Shown: in pieces, positions 42,079-43,042 of the stretch
Numbering within the stretch: the first letter of the stretch is position 1
Layout: the number at the start of each line of letters is the position of its first letter
DNA from: Clostridia bacterium
Lineage (GTDB): Bacteria > Bacillota > Clostridia > Christensenellales > Aristaeellaceae
Length of the DNA stretch: 43,042 bases
Assembly: GCA_017615475.1 (NCBI GenBank)
Contig: JAGAAC010000091.1
Coordinates: 1-43,042 of the forward strand
Direction: 5' to 3'
Position numbers and translations under genes: made by a program
The notes under the pieces: model-generated
Seen by the model: only the letters and a program-made list of their open reading frames with translations
Told to the model about the DNA's origin: nothing
Databases searched by the model: none

Positions 42079-42105
42079 AAAAAAGCGGCGGAATGCCGCT
42101 TTTTT
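42079..42105 (+). terminator. Terminator of the alcohol dehydrogenase/AraC unit
   Basis: AAAAAAGCGGC pairs with GCCGCTTTTTT around the loop GGAAT, beginning 11 nt after the AraC stop. Confidence 0.92.
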
Positions 42106-42136
42106 CATAAATATTCTCGTCATCGGCCGCGGTCCA

Positions 42137-42145
42137 TGCTATGAT
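42137..42145 (+). promoter_or_regulatory. Extended -10 promoter of the thioesterase gene
   Basis: TGCTATGAT fits an extended -10 (TGN before TATGAT). The -35 position is poor (TCGTCA at 42117). The start codon lies about 48 nt downstream. Confidence 0.5.
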
Positions 42146-42192
42146 GAACAGCAGAACCGGAGACGGAAGAATGATTCCTGACGGAGGTACAT

Positions 42193-42603
42193 ATGAAGCA
42201 TAAGGTTCAGTATTATGAAACGGATATGATGGGCGTGGCCCACCATGCCAATTATATTCACTGGATGGAAGAAGCCCGGATCGAGTTTATGGACCGGATC
42301 GGGTTTCCTTACGCGCGGATGGAAGCGGAAGGCGTTCTGTCACCCGTAAAGGGAATGAACATCAAATATGTGAAACCGTGTACCTTCGGCGATGAGGTGG
42401 AGGTTCATACGGACGTCGGGGATTTCAACGGCGTTGTGCTGACGATGACGTATGATATGCGGGTGAACGGGGAACAGGTTTTCACCGGCACGTCGGAACA
42501 TGTGTTCCTGGACCGTGAGGGCCGGTTTGTGCGGCTGAGGAAGGTTATGCCGGAGTTCTGCGAGGTGATTGACCGGCTGAAAGGGCAAAACGTGAATCAG
42601 TGA
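42193..42603 (+). CDS. Acyl-CoA thioesterase, YbgC/4HBT hotdog fold
   Basis: 136 residues, the standard size. The active-site motif YYETDMMGVAHHANYIHWMEEAR is split as YETDMMGVAHHANY near residues 8-21 and WMEEARIEF near 24-32, containing the catalytic Asp and the conserved HHANY. It hydrolyses short acyl-CoA thioesters in the cytoplasm; YbgC of Gram-negatives associates with the Tol-Pal system but Gram-positive members have other, mostly unknown roles. GACGGAGG precedes the ATG. It overlaps the convergent small gene by 7 nt at the stops. Confidence 0.94.
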   Translation: MKHKVQYYETDMMGVAHHANYIHWMEEARIEFMDRIGFPYARMEAEGVLSPVKGMNIKYVKPCTFGDEVEVHTDVGDFNGVVLTMTYDMRVNGEQVFTGTSEHVFLDREGRFVRLRKVMPEFCEVIDRLKGQNVNQ

Positions 42604-42824
42604 ATCCCGCCGGGAGAGTACGGAATATTGGAAAGATCCATCAGGCCAGGAAAAAAGCCCGGAAAACCATCATCACCGATCCGGGCTTTTCGCTTGCGCG
42701 AATAAATCTTTTTGCTGTCAACGGTCTTGGTTACCGGACTGAAATTCCAGGTGACCCGCCGCTGGCGGTTGAGTTCCTTCTGAGCCTTCTTGCTCAGCTT
42801 ATCCTTGGGAACAAATCTGGCCAT
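42597..42824 (-). CDS. Small basic protein, uncharacterised family
   Basis: 75 residues, starting MARFVPKDKLSKKAQKEL. The first 52 residues are strongly basic (KKAQ, RQRRV, SRKRKAR) and include NFSPVTKTVDSKKIY, a pattern I recall from a small conserved protein of Clostridia; it has no known function, and nucleic-acid or ribosome association is a guess from charge. I chose the ATG at 42824, with AAGGAG ideally spaced, over the ATG at 42830. The last 23 residues (GFPGFFPGLMDLSNIPYSP) are neutral and unlike the rest, and they are encoded where a terminator hairpin lies (42651-42690). Confidence 0.75.
   Translation of the reverse strand: MARFVPKDKLSKKAQKELNRQRRVTWNFSPVTKTVDSKKIYSRKRKARIGDDGFPGFFPGLMDLSNIPYSPGGIH
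42651..42690. terminator. Bidirectional terminator inside the small gene
   Basis: AAAAAAGCCCGG (42651-42662) pairs with CCGGGCTTTT (42681-42690) around an 18-nt loop. In plus direction it ends the thioesterase transcript 48 nt after the stop. In minus direction it ends in TTTTTT but lies before the stop codon of the small protein gene. Confidence 0.75.
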
Positions 42825-42856
42825 GAGCATCCACTCCTTTCCTCAGGCGTATGTGC

Positions 42857-42885
42857 ATTCTATCATTTTGCACCTGGTATGACAA
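42857..42885 (-). promoter_or_regulatory. Promoter of the small basic protein gene
   Basis: On the minus strand TTGTCA (42885-42880) and TAGAAT (42862-42857) with a 17-nt spacer; the start codon is about 33 nt downstream of the -10. Confidence 0.75.
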
Positions 42886-42905
42886 GAGCATACCTGGACG
42901 CATTG

Positions 42906-42914
42906 TGATATAAT
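42906..42914 (+). promoter_or_regulatory. Extended -10 promoter of the peptidase gene
   Basis: TGATATAAT gives a consensus TATAAT with TGN extension; no good -35. It is divergent from the promoter at 42857 and about 43 nt before the ATG. Confidence 0.65.
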
Positions 42915-42956
42915 ACATATCCGGATGATTTCCACAGCACAGAGAGGATGACTGAA

Positions 42957-43042
42957 ATGAAAGAACTGACCCGGTACACAGAATTCATCACAAAGGAAAC
43001 AGAAACACTCCTGAATATAGATTCTCCCACCGGCTATACCGA
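42957..43042 (+). CDS. Aminopeptidase/peptidase, M42-like, N-terminal fragment
   Basis: Only the first 28 residues are in the window: MKELTRYTEFITKETETLL followed by NIDSPTGYT. The helix followed by a DSPTGYT turn is typical of M42 (and related M20) metallopeptidases, where this segment leads into the first zinc-binding strand. The metal ligands lie beyond the edge. GAGAGGATGA precedes the ATG. The family assignment is therefore tentative. Confidence 0.65.
   Translation, partial: MKELTRYTEFITKETETLLNIDSPTGYT

Noticed and set aside
42600..42908. A 102-codon plus-strand frame after the thioesterase
   Set aside because: It overlaps the small basic protein gene, which has a clear promoter, ribosome-binding site and recognisable N-terminus; the plus frame has none of these.

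Overview
The window looks like a chromosomal segment of an anaerobic Gram-positive (Bacillota, class Clostridia) of moderately high GC. I infer this from the IreB-family regulator, strong GGAGG ribosome-binding sites, sigma-A type promoters, a YqhD-like iron alcohol dehydrogenase, the TldD/TldE pair and a small basic protein of a type I associate with Clostridia. A Christensenellales/rumen-type lineage is plausible, but the sequence alone does not prove it. There is no phage, insertion sequence or CRISPR array.

Layout. 1-3.7 kb (minus strand): glnS and gltX, followed downstream on the same strand by tRNA-Gln(CUG) and the 5' part of a tRNA-Glu, so two synthetases sit beside their cognate tRNAs. 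An array of short hairpins lies between gltX and the tRNA promoter. 3.7-8.1 kb (plus): a free-standing ireB, an exported Big_2 repeat protein, and mnmG only 3 nt behind it. 8.2-11.5 kb (minus): a 1091-residue fusion of acyl-adenylating enzyme, acyl carrier protein and PLP-dependent alpha-oxoamine synthase; this is the strongest candidate for an undescribed pathway. 11.7-15.9 kb (plus): an amylosucrase-like GH13 enzyme, a condensation-type HxxxDG acyltransferase and a six-helix zinc-ribbon membrane protein.

16.0-28.0 kb (plus) is a compact eight-gene operon: an exported membrane protein, ABC ATPase, ABC-2 permease, a membrane protein with a Gly/Ser/Glu-rich linker, a MoxR AAA+ ATPase, a DUF58 protein and two VWA membrane proteins. 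Overlapping reading frames and the MoxR-DUF58-VWA core suggest one envelope machine powered by both an ABC transporter and a MoxR chaperone. 28.1-34.3 kb (plus): a SUV3-like RNA helicase, then a metallo-beta-lactamase-fold hydrolase with tldD and tldE.

34.4-41.2 kb forms two divergent units. Leftward are a VOC protein, an aldo/keto reductase, a MATE pump, an ABC exporter and a flavodoxin-like reductase. Rightward are the YqhD-like dehydrogenase and an AraC regulator. The rightward promoter has the 19-bp spacer and inverted repeat typical of MerR/AdhR-controlled promoters, which fits a reactive-aldehyde response. The window ends with a 4HBT thioesterase, a convergent small basic protein and the start of an M42-like peptidase.

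Two non-coding themes recur. Several genes in the 8-15 kb region end in long imperfect palindromes in which the last codons are repeated as an inverted copy just past the stop. AT-rich tracts built of AATTAAC/AATGAAC-like words sit at many gene junctions in this otherwise GC-rich DNA.
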